A DNA stretch of 35,342 nt, taken from contig CAJMOT010000004.1 in NCBI GenBank assembly GCA_905214995.1, forward strand, positions 1-35,342, in the 5' to 3' direction. The position numbers were made by a program, and so were the translations under genes. This document shows, piece by piece, positions 16,829 to 25,199 of the stretch. The notes beneath the pieces were generated by a model. That model made no database searches. It was not told the DNA's origin and worked only from the letters and a program-made list of their open reading frames with translations. Numbering within the stretch: the stretch's first letter is position 1; the number at the start of each line of letters is the position of its first letter. Origin of the DNA: an uncultured bacterium (GTDB lineage Bacteria; Verrucomicrobiota; Verrucomicrobiia; Opitutales; Intestinicryptomonadaceae).

Positions 16829-17236
16829 CTAACCGTCGTTTAAGGTTCCAAAGAGAATGTTGTAAACGCCGGCGTCCGCGCAAGTTTTCATCAATTCTCC
16901 GATGTACTTGTAGGGCGTGTGGGAGTCGGCGCGGATATACGCGCCCTTAAAGCCCTCCTTGGCGTTTCTTGCTTCAAGCGCGGTTTTGATATGCTCCAAG
17001 TCCGACTTGAAAGCCCCGAGGAAATATATGCCGTCTTCGGTGACGGATATGTACTGCCTGTCGCCTATGTCGTCGGGCACTTTCGCTTGCGGGGCAATCG
17101 GCATCGCAACCTGTATCATTTCCGCGGAAGCAAAACTGGTCACCGTCATAAAGAAAGTGATCAGAAGAAAAACGACGTCGATCATCGGCGTGAGCTCGAA
17201 CGCGCCGTCGTTTTCCGCAGGTCTCCAAGTTTTCAT
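16829..17236 (-). CDS. ExbD/TolR-type biopolymer transport protein, first copy
   Basis: 135 residues. The membrane helix FELTPMIDVVFLLITFFMTV carries the proton-conducting Asp in the canonical context, more standard than in the second copy. The periplasmic domain contains QYISVTEDGIYFLG and the conserved C-terminal helix YIGELMKTCADAGVYNILFG. It works with the ExbB subunit encoded 17 bases upstream to use the proton gradient to drive an outer-membrane process such as TonB-dependent transport. It diverges clearly from its downstream neighbour, so the two are not a recent duplication. Confidence 0.92.
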   Translation of the reverse strand: MKTWRPAENDGAFELTPMIDVVFLLITFFMTVTSFASAEMIQVAMPIAPQAKVPDDIGDRQYISVTEDGIYFLGAFKSDLEHIKTALEARNAKEGFKGAYIRADSHTPYKYIGELMKTCADAGVYNILFGTLNDG

Positions 17237-17253
17237 TTACGGGAATCCAGGTT

Positions 17254-18114
17254 TTATTCGGACTTGTTTTCGCTTTCCTCGGAAGCGGCGGCCTGTTCGA
17301 CCACTTCGGCGGGAGAGCCTTCAATGTCGGCCTCGATTTCGGATATGTCCTGCGGGCCGTATTTGAGCGCCATTTTCATAGTGAATACGAGGTCGCCGAT
17401 AATGCGGCTGGTGGAGGAAATAATCGCGCCGTACCTGTTCTTGAAGAAGAAGAAGAAGAACATGGACGGAATGCCGACGATCATGCCCGCGGCCGTCGTG
17501 ATGAGCGCTTCCGCGATGTTGTCAGCCAGCTTCGATGCGCTGCCCGCGCCTTCGGCCGCGATGGTGTTGAACGCCTTGACCATGCCGCTGACCGTTCCGT
17601 ACAGCCCGAGCATCGGCGCCAAAGACGCCGTGACCGAGAGGTAGTTGATGAGCACGTAGGGGCTGGCGAACTCCTCGACGGAGGCTTCTTCCATTGCGGC
17701 GGTGACCGCGTCGGTGTCCACGCCGCGCTCGTCGGCGCGCGCGAGGCCGCAGCCTATGATGTTGGTGATGGGGGAGGGGTTCTTTTCGCAGTATTCGAGG
17801 GCTTCCTTTATTTGAAGCTGGTTTACGAACGCCTCGACCTTCTTGACTCCGTCGGGGTTGAGGAACTTTTTTTTGCGAATGGCGATGAAATTGTAGATGA
17901 TGAGGGTCGTGGCGAGAATCGCGAAAAATCCGAGCGGATACATGGTCACGCCGCCGGCGCGCCACATGTCGCCGAGGGACTTTTCAACCACTTTGGGCTC
18001 TTCGGGCTTTGCCGGGGCGTCGGCGGCCGGAGCGGCGTTCTGCGCGAAGGAAATGCCCGCGCTTGCGAAAATGAGCGCGGAGATTGACAGGACGGAGAGT
18101 GCTTTTCTTTTCAT
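17254..18114 (-). CDS. MotA/TolQ/ExbB proton channel family protein
   Basis: 286 residues. It begins with a cleavable signal peptide (MKRKALSVLSISALIFASAGISFAQ) and an Ala/Pro/Glu linker, as seen in many ExbB proteins. The first membrane helix is at about 57-76 (MYPLGFFAILATTLIIYNF). The conserved MotA/TolQ/ExbB domain runs from about 130 to 250, with SVTASLAPMLGLYGTVSGMVKAF and ALITTAAGMIVGIPSMFF. Six successive Phe at 219-224 sit in the last membrane segment and are encoded by six identical TTC codons. A cytoplasmic acidic tail follows. Together with the two ExbD proteins it forms an energising stator complex. Confidence 0.92.
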   Translation of the reverse strand: MKRKALSVLSISALIFASAGISFAQNAAPAADAPAKPEEPKVVEKSLGDMWRAGGVTMYPLGFFAILATTLIIYNFIAIRKKKFLNPDGVKKVEAFVNQLQIKEALEYCEKNPSPITNIIGCGLARADERGVDTDAVTAAMEEASVEEFASPYVLINYLSVTASLAPMLGLYGTVSGMVKAFNTIAAEGAGSASKLADNIAEALITTAAGMIVGIPSMFFFFFFKNRYGAIISSTSRIIGDLVFTMKMALKYGPQDISEIEADIEGSPAEVVEQAAASEESENKSE

Positions 18115-18135
18115 CTAATTTATTTCTTTGTTGTT

Positions 18136-18141
18136 ATTATA
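18136..18141 (-). promoter_or_regulatory. -10 box (TATAAT) of the exbB operon promoter
   Basis: An exact TATAAT on the minus strand, 21 bases before the exbB start and inside AT-rich DNA. No good -35 hexamer is found at 16-18 bases, so only the -10 is claimed. Confidence 0.4.
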
Positions 18142-18260
18142 AAGTAAAATAGGGGTAACGATGCGCGTGCGATACCGCGCCTTTGTTAAGGTATATTGTT
18201 GCATCTTCTGCAAATGTTCAAGCATTTATTGAGTTTTTTTTAATCCGAACGGAAAGCATT

Positions 18261-18686
18261 TTAACCCAGATGCGATTTCGCAAAATCCGCTATTTTCTTG
18301 CATAGCTGGCCGAGCCCGTTGCGCCGGTTGGGAGAGAGCTGCGTCCCGATTTTGAGCTCGTCGAAAATCGCGGGATCGAGCTCGAGAATCTCGGAGGGCG
18401 AAAGCCCGCCGTACGCCTCGCATACGACGGCGGCGATGCCGCGGGTTATTACGGAGTCCGCGTCGCTCCTGAAAGAGCATTCGCCCGACTGCCCGTCGAA
18501 AGACGGCACGAGCCACAGGCTTGAGACGCAGCCCTTGACGAGGTATTCCTCTTTTTTTAGATCGTCGGGCAGGCGGGGCAGGCTCTTCGTCTTGGCGATG
18601 ATGTATTCGAAAGTGTCGCGCGGGTCGTCGAAGAGTCCGAATTCCTCGCGCAACGCGCTCTTTTTGCGTTCGACTTTTTCGCTCAT
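18261..18686 (-). CDS. sufE: SufE family sulfur acceptor protein
   Basis: 141 residues, a normal SufE length. SufE accepts the persulfide sulfur from the cysteine desulfurase SufS for iron-sulfur cluster assembly. The acceptor loop KGCVSSLWLV with Cys53 is the hallmark. It is followed by GIAAVVCEAYGGLSPSEIL and the C-terminal LSPNRRNGLGQLCKKI, all conserved in the family. Its start codon lies in a four-base ATGA overlap with the lpxI stop, so it is the last gene of a tightly coupled chain that begins with leuS. SufS and the SufBCD complex are not in the window. Confidence 0.93.
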   Translation of the reverse strand: MSEKVERKKSALREEFGLFDDPRDTFEYIIAKTKSLPRLPDDLKKEEYLVKGCVSSLWLVPSFDGQSGECSFRSDADSVITRGIAAVVCEAYGGLSPSEILELDPAIFDELKIGTQLSPNRRNGLGQLCKKIADFAKSHLG

Positions 18687-19534
18687 ATTCCAAAAATTTT
18701 TATGCCGTTTTCGTTTGCGAGCCCCTTGACTTTTTCGGAGTCGAGGATTATCACCGACCCAGCCTCGACCACGGCGTTTTTCACGCCGGCTTCCGCGAGC
18801 TTGCGCACGGTGCGCTCGCCTATCACGGGGACGTCGAAGCGGTAGTCCTGCCTCGGCTTGACGGTTTTGGCGAATACGGCGTCTTTCGCCTCGAACTGGG
18901 CGACGCGCTCGAGCATTTTGTCGGTTCCCTCAAAGGCCTCGACAGCGAGCACCGTTCCGCGCGCGACCACGCAGCTCTGTCCGATGTCGAGCCGCGCGCA
19001 TTCGCGGGCGATGCGCATGGCGTGTTCGGCGTAGTCTTGCGGCACGCTCCATTTGCCGCCGCAGAACAGGCCGCGGGGGGCGAGCTCGGAGTCGAGGAAG
19101 GAGCGCGCGTCGAGCATTTCTACGCCTATTCCGGCGAGGGCGTCGGCGACCGCGCCGAAAATAGTCTCGGCGTTCTTGCGCCTGAGCTTCGCCAGAGCGA
19201 GTATCGCCTTCAAGTCGGGCTTCATGCCCTTGAATAGCTTTTTGGGGGTTATCTGACCCGCCATTATCGCGTATCTTGCGCCGCTTGAACGCAGGTTTTT
19301 GAGGAGTTTTCCGAGCTGGCCGACATTCGCGCAATACCTTTCGGATTCGGGGAAGGACGCCCAGAGCTCGGGAGAGGTCTCGTCCTCAAAGGCCATCAAG
19401 ACGTGCCGGACGCCGGCATCGCGCAGCTTTTGGCGCAGCGCAAACGGATAGCGCCCCTTGCCGGCCAGTATCGCGACCGTCGCGCCGGCGTCAAAGCCGT
19501 CCGGAAGAAATTTCGAGAGTTCGGACATCGTCAC
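18683..19534 (-). CDS. lpxI: UDP-2,3-diacylglucosamine diphosphatase LpxI
   Basis: 283 residues. LpxI hydrolyses UDP-2,3-diacylglucosamine to lipid X plus UMP in lipid A synthesis and is the alternative to LpxH found in many Gram-negative groups. The N-terminal domain starts with VAILAGKGRYPFAL, typical of the LpxI N-terminal domain. The middle has IMAGQITPKKLFKGMKPDLKA and the C-terminal DUF1009 domain contains FCGGKWSVPQDYAEHAMRIAREC, SCVVARGTVLAVEAFEGTDKM and RFDVPVIGERTVRKLAEAG. It overlaps its neighbours on both sides by ATGA. It supports LPS production, in line with the LptF/LptG permease near the left end. Confidence 0.93.
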   Translation of the reverse strand: MTMSELSKFLPDGFDAGATVAILAGKGRYPFALRQKLRDAGVRHVLMAFEDETSPELWASFPESERYCANVGQLGKLLKNLRSSGARYAIMAGQITPKKLFKGMKPDLKAILALAKLRRKNAETIFGAVADALAGIGVEMLDARSFLDSELAPRGLFCGGKWSVPQDYAEHAMRIARECARLDIGQSCVVARGTVLAVEAFEGTDKMLERVAQFEAKDAVFAKTVKPRQDYRFDVPVIGERTVRKLAEAGVKNAVVEAGSVIILDSEKVKGLANENGIKIFGI

Positions 19535-20283
19535 CGCCTTGCGGGCATTGAGAAGAAAGTCTTAGGCATTACGGTTTCCGCCGAAAATTTTCCGTCTTTG
19601 CCGAGTTTGAAGAATGTGGATTCGCGCAGGATTTCCGCCGACTTCATCAAAACTGAAAGTTCCGCGCGTTCGCGGGAATACGCCCGCTCAAACAAAGTTT
19701 TGGGATTTCCTCCGCCGGAGACGACGCGCGCGAAGTTTTCGTCTTTTACGACGTCCCATATTCCCTCGCCGGCCCTTATGCGCGCCGTTCCGCCGAAAGG
19801 CGCGAGCCTCGAGCCCTTCGGCCCCGTCTCCGCCACGGCAATCCGCGCTCTGACGGTCGCGACGGCCTCGGGAAATTTTATGGAAAATTCGCTGCGCTCG
19901 AGCCTTTCGGCCGACGCGAAAACGAGCTTCCCGCGCGACACGGAAATCCCTATTTTTGACGGATGGGATTCGCGCTCTCTCGGAGCGTCCGCCGCCGGAG
20001 CTTCCTGCGACAGGGCGTCAACGGAAAATTCCGCCGGCCCTACGGCTATAACCGAGATCTCGTTCGAAAACGCTATCCCCAAAACCTCGCCTGCGGGGAC
20101 GGATATTTGGAGGCCATTTGCGGGAATCGTCGAGTTGCGGGCGATTTTCAGGGGCTCGGAATTTCGGGAGACTTTCACGGAATAGCGCACGGCCTTGAAA
20201 AACGCCGCCCCCTCTACTTGGGCGGCGAATGCGGCGCAAGCCGGCGAGAGCGCGAAGGCGAAAATTGCTGCGGCGCGGGTCAT
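19531..20283 (-). CDS. Exported FecR-like protein
   Basis: 250 residues from the ATG at 20283, whose position inside the leuS stop (ATGA) decides the start; a longer frame to 20319 has no support. A signal peptide (MTRAAAIFAFALSPACAAFAAQ) is followed by beta-strand rich sequence that follows the FecR pattern: a ruler-like GLQISVPAGEVLGIAFSN, AVGPAEFSVD, a strand ISVSRGKLVFAS and FSIKFPEAVATVRARIAVAETG. FecR domains sense envelope signals or bind glycans, but here there is no membrane helix or sigma factor beside it, so its role is open. Overlaps with leuS and lpxI place it in the same transcript. Confidence 0.6.
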   Translation of the reverse strand: MTRAAAIFAFALSPACAAFAAQVEGAAFFKAVRYSVKVSRNSEPLKIARNSTIPANGLQISVPAGEVLGIAFSNEISVIAVGPAEFSVDALSQEAPAADAPRERESHPSKIGISVSRGKLVFASAERLERSEFSIKFPEAVATVRARIAVAETGPKGSRLAPFGGTARIRAGEGIWDVVKDENFARVVSGGGNPKTLFERAYSRERAELSVLMKSAEILRESTFFKLGKDGKFSAETVMPKTFFSMPARR

Positions 20284-23036
20284 TTTACCACGATGTTTAC
20301 GATTTTGCCCGGGACGCAAATCTCCTTGACGACGGTCTTGCCGGCGAGGAAATTCGCGACGTTTTCAAGCGACTTTGCCGCCTCGACAATCTCTTCTTTG
20401 CCGAGCGACTTCTCCACGACTATCTCGCCCCTCAGCTTGCCGTTCACCTGAACCGCCATCTTTACGGTGTCGGATTGGAGGCTGGACTCGTCGGCGACGG
20501 GCCACGGGGCTTTCGCCACCGAACCCGTCCCGCCGAGCCTCTCCCACAATTCCTCGCCGATGTGCGGCGCGAACGGCGCGAGCAGCTGTACGAATTTTCG
20601 GGCGCTGTCCAGCGACACCTTTTCCCGCTTTTGGAAAACCGACATGAAAATCATCATCTGCGATATGGCGGTATTGAATCGCAATGTCTCGATGGAGCCG
20701 CCGACTTTCTTTATAGTCTCGTGCAGGGCTTTCAGGAGATCGGGGTCGTCCTTGAATTTGCCGGAGATTTTTTCGGAAATTTCGCCGTCCTTTCCGACGT
20801 ACTCGCGCCAGACTTTTTTCAGGAAGCGAACCACGCCCTCTATGCCGTTGGTGTTCCACGGCTTCTGGTCTTCGAGCGGACCGAGGAACATTTCGTAGAG
20901 GCGCAGTGCGTCCGCGCCGTAGCGGGCGATGATGTCGTCGGGGTTGACGACATTGCCGCGGCTCTTGCTCATTTTGTAAGAGCGCGCGTCCACGATTACG
21001 GACTTGTCCTCTTTAAGCGCGAATCCGCCGCCGAACTTTTCCACGTCCGATTCCGAGAGTTTTACGGGGACGTCGCCCTCTTTGGCGTCGGGGGCGCTGA
21101 CCCACTTGCCGTCGGGAGATTTGTATGCCGTGTATTCGAGCTGCCCCAATATTATCCCCTGGTGGAACAGCTTTTTGAAGGGCTCGTCGCCGCGGACTAT
21201 TCCGCAGTCGTGGAGAACCTTGTGCCAAAAGCGCGCATAGAGCAGGTGCAGTACGGCGTGCTCGGCGCCGCCTATGTAGAAATCGGGGTATCCCCAATAC
21301 TTTTCCGCCTCGACGCCTATGGGGGTGTCGGGGTTGTCGGGGTCGCAGTAGCGCAGGTAATACCAGCACGAGCCCGCCCACTGGGGCATAGTATTGGTCT
21401 CGCGGCGTCCGGCGAACCACCCGGCGCCCGCGGCGCGCGCGTCGGAGGCGGGCAGAACTTCGCCCGTCTGCGCGTTGATTTTCACGTTAAGCCATTCTTC
21501 GGCGTGCGCAAGCGGGCTTTCGCCCGTGCCGGAGGGCTTGTAATTTTCCACTTCCGGAAGCTCGAGCGGCAGTGCGGAATCTGGCAGGGGAAGGGCGTAG
21601 AGAGTCTTTCCGCCCGCGTCGGAATACGTTACGGGGGTTTCGGGCATATTCTCGCTCCACGCGGGCGACTTCGCCGCCGACTCGTAGGCGTCTTTTCCCG
21701 TCCAGATTATCGGGAAGGGTTCGCCCCAATACCTCTGGCGCGAGAACAGCCAGTCGCGGAGCTTGTAGTTCACCGCCTTTTTGCCCGCTCCTTTGCGCTC
21801 GAGCATTTCGGTGATTTTGGCTTTGGCTTCGAGCGAGGGAGTCCCGTCCATCTCGCCGGAGTTCGTCAGTGTGCCCACATCGCAGAAGGGCAGCTCGGGC
21901 TCTTTCCCGTCCGCGCCCTTTTTGTCGATCACGCGGATTATCGGCAGGCCGAACCGTTTTGCGAAGTCGAAGTCGCGCTCGTCGTGGGCGGGAACCGCCA
22001 TGATTGCGCCCGTTCCGTAGCTCATGAGGACGTAGTCGGCAACCCATATCGGGATTTTCTTGCCGTTGACGGGGTTTACGGCGTGCGCGCCCGTGAACAC
22101 GCCCGTCTTGTTCTTTGCCAAGTCCGTCCTGTCGAGGTCGCTCTTCGAGGCGACGGATTTCACGTAGTCCTTGACGGCCTGCGCGTTCTCGGGGGAGGTC
22201 AGCTTTTCTATCAGCGGGTGCTCGGGGGCGATTACCATGTAGGTCGCGCCGTACAGGGTGTCGGGGCGCGTCGTGAAAACGCGCAGCTTTTCGCCCTTGG
22301 CGGCGGAATCGGCTATTTCAAAATCGACTTCCGCGCCCTCGGAGCGGCCTATCCAGTTGGATTGCAGACGCTTTGTGGAATTCGGCCAGTCGAGCCCCTT
22401 GAGCCCTTCGATGAGCCTGTCCGCATAGGCCGTAATCCGCAGCACCCATTGGCGGAGCTTTCTGCGCTCGACTGGGAATTTGCCGACTTCGCTCTTGCCG
22501 TCTATGACTTCCTCGTTGGCGAGCACCGTGCCGAGGGCGGGGCACCACCAGACGGGCTTTTCGTCCACATAGGCGAGCCCCCTCTTGAAAAGGCGCAAAA
22601 ATATCCACTGGGTCCATTTGAAATACGCGGGATCGGTGGTGTTGATCTCCCTCTGCCAGTCTATCGCAAATCCGATGGATTTTATCTGCTTCCTGAAATT
22701 GTCCACGTTGGCGGCTGTGGTGACGCTCGGGTGCGTGCCGGTCTTTACCGCGTACTGCTCCGCCGGCAGCCCGAATGCGTCCCAGCCCATCGGGTGCAGG
22801 ACGTTGAAGCCGTTTGCCCACTTGTAGCGCGCGATTATGTCGGAGGCGGTGTAGCCCTCGGGGTGGCCTATGTGCAGCCCCGCGCCGGAGGGGTAGGGGA
22901 ACATGTCCAAAATATAATATTTTCCATTCTTTGACGGGGCGGAAGTCACGGCGCGGAACGTCTTGTCGTCGTCCCATTTTTTCTGCCAGCGCTTCTCGAT
23001 TTCCGTAAAATCGTACTCGGGGTTTTTGTCTGCCAT
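20280..23036 (-). CDS. leuS: Leucyl-tRNA synthetase
   Basis: 918 residues. It attaches leucine to tRNA-Leu. The class I signature is clear: PYPSGAGLHIGHPEGYTASD near residues 47-66 includes HIGH at 55-58, and YKMSKSRGNVVNPDD holds the KMSKS loop at about residue 687. The CP1 editing domain is present between them, with TTRPDTLYGATYMVIAPEHP and VMSYGTGAIMAVPAHDERDF-type sequence. The frame continues to a TTG at 23045, but the ATG at 23036 gives the conserved start MADKNPEYDF. It is first in a leuS-fecR-like-lpxI-sufE chain joined by four-base overlaps. Confidence 0.97.
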   Translation of the reverse strand: MADKNPEYDFTEIEKRWQKKWDDDKTFRAVTSAPSKNGKYYILDMFPYPSGAGLHIGHPEGYTASDIIARYKWANGFNVLHPMGWDAFGLPAEQYAVKTGTHPSVTTAANVDNFRKQIKSIGFAIDWQREINTTDPAYFKWTQWIFLRLFKRGLAYVDEKPVWWCPALGTVLANEEVIDGKSEVGKFPVERRKLRQWVLRITAYADRLIEGLKGLDWPNSTKRLQSNWIGRSEGAEVDFEIADSAAKGEKLRVFTTRPDTLYGATYMVIAPEHPLIEKLTSPENAQAVKDYVKSVASKSDLDRTDLAKNKTGVFTGAHAVNPVNGKKIPIWVADYVLMSYGTGAIMAVPAHDERDFDFAKRFGLPIIRVIDKKGADGKEPELPFCDVGTLTNSGEMDGTPSLEAKAKITEMLERKGAGKKAVNYKLRDWLFSRQRYWGEPFPIIWTGKDAYESAAKSPAWSENMPETPVTYSDAGGKTLYALPLPDSALPLELPEVENYKPSGTGESPLAHAEEWLNVKINAQTGEVLPASDARAAGAGWFAGRRETNTMPQWAGSCWYYLRYCDPDNPDTPIGVEAEKYWGYPDFYIGGAEHAVLHLLYARFWHKVLHDCGIVRGDEPFKKLFHQGIILGQLEYTAYKSPDGKWVSAPDAKEGDVPVKLSESDVEKFGGGFALKEDKSVIVDARSYKMSKSRGNVVNPDDIIARYGADALRLYEMFLGPLEDQKPWNTNGIEGVVRFLKKVWREYVGKDGEISEKISGKFKDDPDLLKALHETIKKVGGSIETLRFNTAISQMMIFMSVFQKREKVSLDSARKFVQLLAPFAPHIGEELWERLGGTGSVAKAPWPVADESSLQSDTVKMAVQVNGKLRGEIVVEKSLGKEEIVEAAKSLENVANFLAGKTVVKEICVPGKIVNIVVK

Positions 23037-23141
23037 GATTTTCAAATATAAAGATACATTTTGACTGATTTTCCCGCCGCGTCAAGCGCAAGGTACGGCG
23101 CCTCCATTTCCGCTTCACGGGATTTTGCGGAAGGATACGAG

Positions 23142-23171
23142 GAAAAATAAAGCCCGCCGCGTGCGGCGGGC
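23142..23171 (-). terminator. Terminator of the third PEP-CTERM gene (distal hairpin)
   Basis: On the minus strand the perfect nine-pair stem GCCCGCCGC / GCGGCGGGC on a two-base loop is followed by TTTATTTTT. It is the second of two hairpins after the gene. Confidence 0.75.
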
Positions 23172-23179
23172 GGGAAATT

Positions 23180-23209
23180 GCCGGCGCGCAAAAGGCTTTC
23201 CGCGCCGGC
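23180..23209 (-). terminator. Proximal hairpin after the third PEP-CTERM gene
   Basis: Nine-pair perfect stem GCCGGCGCG / CGCGCCGGC around a 12-base loop, without a T run behind it. It may protect the mRNA 3' end or act together with the terminator that follows. Confidence 0.5.
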
Positions 23210-23232
23210 GGCCGTCAAAATTAAAGCCGGCT

Positions 23233-24717
23233 CTATTTCGCCCTGCGACGGATTGCGGCAAGGAGGGCGAACGCCCCGAGTACCGCCGCGAGCTCCGCGG
23301 GCTCAGGAACCTGAGAGAACGCCACGGTCAGGCTGTTGCCGTCCCACTCGAAATTCGCGAAGGCGTTGTATAGGTTTATCGCGGCAAAGTATTCGTCGGC
23401 GTCTTCGGAAGTCGAAAGCCCCTCGAAGCTTCCCGCCGTGAGAAGAGTCATCGGCCCCTCGCCTATGAGCGACTCCGCGTCGAGGCCCGAAAAGTCTATC
23501 GCGATTTTGTCGATTGAATTTTTGGAAAACGCGCCTTCGACGGTTATGGCGTCGGGAAGCCCGCCGTAAAAGCCGTCGGCGCCGAACACGAGGCTGCCGC
23601 CCGTCCACGCCAGCGACTTTACCGTCGCCCCTCCGTTTCCCGCGCCGAACGCGCCGCCGCTCATAGCCAAATCGCCCTGCGCGACCGAGGGGTTCGTCAA
23701 AATCAGCTTTCCGCCGGACACCGAGAGCGTTTCCGACGCCGCGGGCGCGGAATATATAAGGGTTCCGTTTTTCACCGATACCGTCGTGAATCCCGCAGAG
23801 CCGCCGAGCGTCATGGTTTGAGTTGCGGAAGGGTTTTCCGCATCCATGGCAAGATGAATCGCGCTCGTATTGACATATCCGCCGTCGTTGATATTGACGT
23901 ATCTCACTTGGCCCGTAAAAGTCTGGTCGCTCTTGTTGGCGAGGGTGATGTTGGCGGTGAAAACGGAATCGTACCGAGCGTTTCCGGACCATGAGGCGGC
24001 CTCAACCATTACGATGCCGGAACCCGTCAATCCTCCCCATGTGTGGTTTGAGACATATTCCGGATTATTGAGGGTCGCCCTCAAAACGGCGAAAGTGGAA
24101 TTGGAGTTCGCGAGATTTACGACGCCCCCGACGCTCACCGTTTCGGAGGCCATGGAAACTTTGGCGGAGTACGAGGAAGTTCCGGAGGATATGTTCAGAT
24201 TCCCGCCGATTGAGATTTCGGAAAACATAGGGTTGGAAGACGCAGCCTTGCCTATTTGGACGTCGACGGCTCCGTTGTTGTACGCTATGCTCTGCTCTTC
24301 GGTGAGGGCGGAAGCCTCAAAAGCGGCGTCGCCGGCTATTGCGAGCTTTGAGCCCGTGCCCGCAAGCCTCAATCCTCCCCAAATTTCAGTCCTCAAATTG
24401 GTATAATAGAAATTTCCCGCCACATTCAAAGAGCTCGATATGTTGATGTCGTAATTGCCGTTGCTGCTCAGGGCGAAGCCGTCGTAAAAATACAAGTCGT
24501 TTACGTAGGCGTCGCCGCTTATGTTGGCGATGGTATTGCTGTTGACCGTGGAATTGAAAACGGCGGAAGTCGAGGCGGACGGCAGGCCGGCGCTCCAGTT
24601 CGAGTCCAAAGACCAGTCCTGTCCGAGGCCGAGCCAAACCGTCGCCGGCGAAGTCGGAGTTTGCGCGAGCGCCGGAAGCGCGGAAACGGCTATCGTCAAG
24701 TAGGGCAATATTTTCAT
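23233..24717 (-). CDS. PEP-CTERM surface protein, third copy
   Basis: 494 residues with a signal peptide (MKILPYLTIAVSALPALAQ). The mature start VWLGLGQDWSLDSNWSAGLPSASTSAVFN follows the W-x-G-x-x-x-W-x-x-x-x-N-W-x-x-G-x-P pattern typical of autotransporter-type beta-helix proteins. Many short beta repeats with GGxLxLT or VxVGGxVNLAN patterns run through the body. The last 25 residues are a PEP-CTERM signal: VPEPAEL, a hydrophobic helix and IRRRAK. It is not a close relative of the tandem pair outside that signal. A good ribosome binding site (AAAGGAG) lies 10 bases upstream. Surface localisation is inferred from the sorting signal; no binding partner can be named. Confidence 0.85.
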   Translation of the reverse strand: MKILPYLTIAVSALPALAQTPTSPATVWLGLGQDWSLDSNWSAGLPSASTSAVFNSTVNSNTIANISGDAYVNDLYFYDGFALSSNGNYDINISSSLNVAGNFYYTNLRTEIWGGLRLAGTGSKLAIAGDAAFEASALTEEQSIAYNNGAVDVQIGKAASSNPMFSEISIGGNLNISSGTSSYSAKVSMASETVSVGGVVNLANSNSTFAVLRATLNNPEYVSNHTWGGLTGSGIVMVEAASWSGNARYDSVFTANITLANKSDQTFTGQVRYVNINDGGYVNTSAIHLAMDAENPSATQTMTLGGSAGFTTVSVKNGTLIYSAPAASETLSVSGGKLILTNPSVAQGDLAMSGGAFGAGNGGATVKSLAWTGGSLVFGADGFYGGLPDAITVEGAFSKNSIDKIAIDFSGLDAESLIGEGPMTLLTAGSFEGLSTSEDADEYFAAINLYNAFANFEWDGNSLTVAFSQVPEPAELAAVLGAFALLAAIRRRAK

Positions 24718-25199
24718 ATTATGATTTCTCCTTTACTTTTTCGAACCTACCTCATTCCCCGAACAATTACAACATACATATCAAAAAATTCTTTTAACAG
24801 TTAAATTCTCCAATCCCTTTTCCCGAGCCGTCTCCCGCGCCTTCCGCATTTCGGATTTTCCTCCTTGACGCGCCCAATCCGCCAACTTTTGCAAAAAAAG
24901 CTTGAAACGCTCTCTCACGCCCGCTCCCTCGCATTTGCCGCTCTCTGCCGGATTTTGCAATCTTCCGCATTTCCGCCGATATATTCGCGGAATTTTTCGC
25001 GCTTCGAGAAAATTTCCATCGTCTCGCGTCGCAAACATACTCCGTATGATGCAAAATCCATTTGCCGGTCCGTTCACGCTCAGGCTCCGCCGCAAATTTC
25101 GCAAATCCGGCGGACGCACAACCCGCAAACTTTAAATTCCGGAAATTCCGCCGCTCGGCAATGGCGTAGGGAAGGGAAACCCAAAACCGCCGTCCGCGC
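24718..25199. other. Gap with no supported gene
   Basis: About 480 bases between two minus-strand genes. Open frames here overlap each other on both strands and start only at TTG. One 22-codon minus-strand frame near 24781-24849 (MRKARETAREKGLENLTVKR) has a strong AAGGAGG upstream, but it is too short and too basic to claim. The part next to 24720 presumably contains the promoter of the PEP-CTERM gene, though no clear hexamer pair is seen. Confidence 0.4.

Noticed and set aside
20229..22934. Open frame of 901 codons on the plus strand opposite leuS
   Set aside because: It lies wholly antisense to a certain leuS gene, with Arg/Val/Gly-rich sequence typical of the opposite strand of GC-rich coding DNA.
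24781..25128. 115-codon minus-strand open frame in the gap downstream of the frameshifted exported gene
   Set aside because: Starts only at TTG, overlaps open frames on both strands, and shows no domain, signal peptide or start-site support beyond an internal AAGGAGG.
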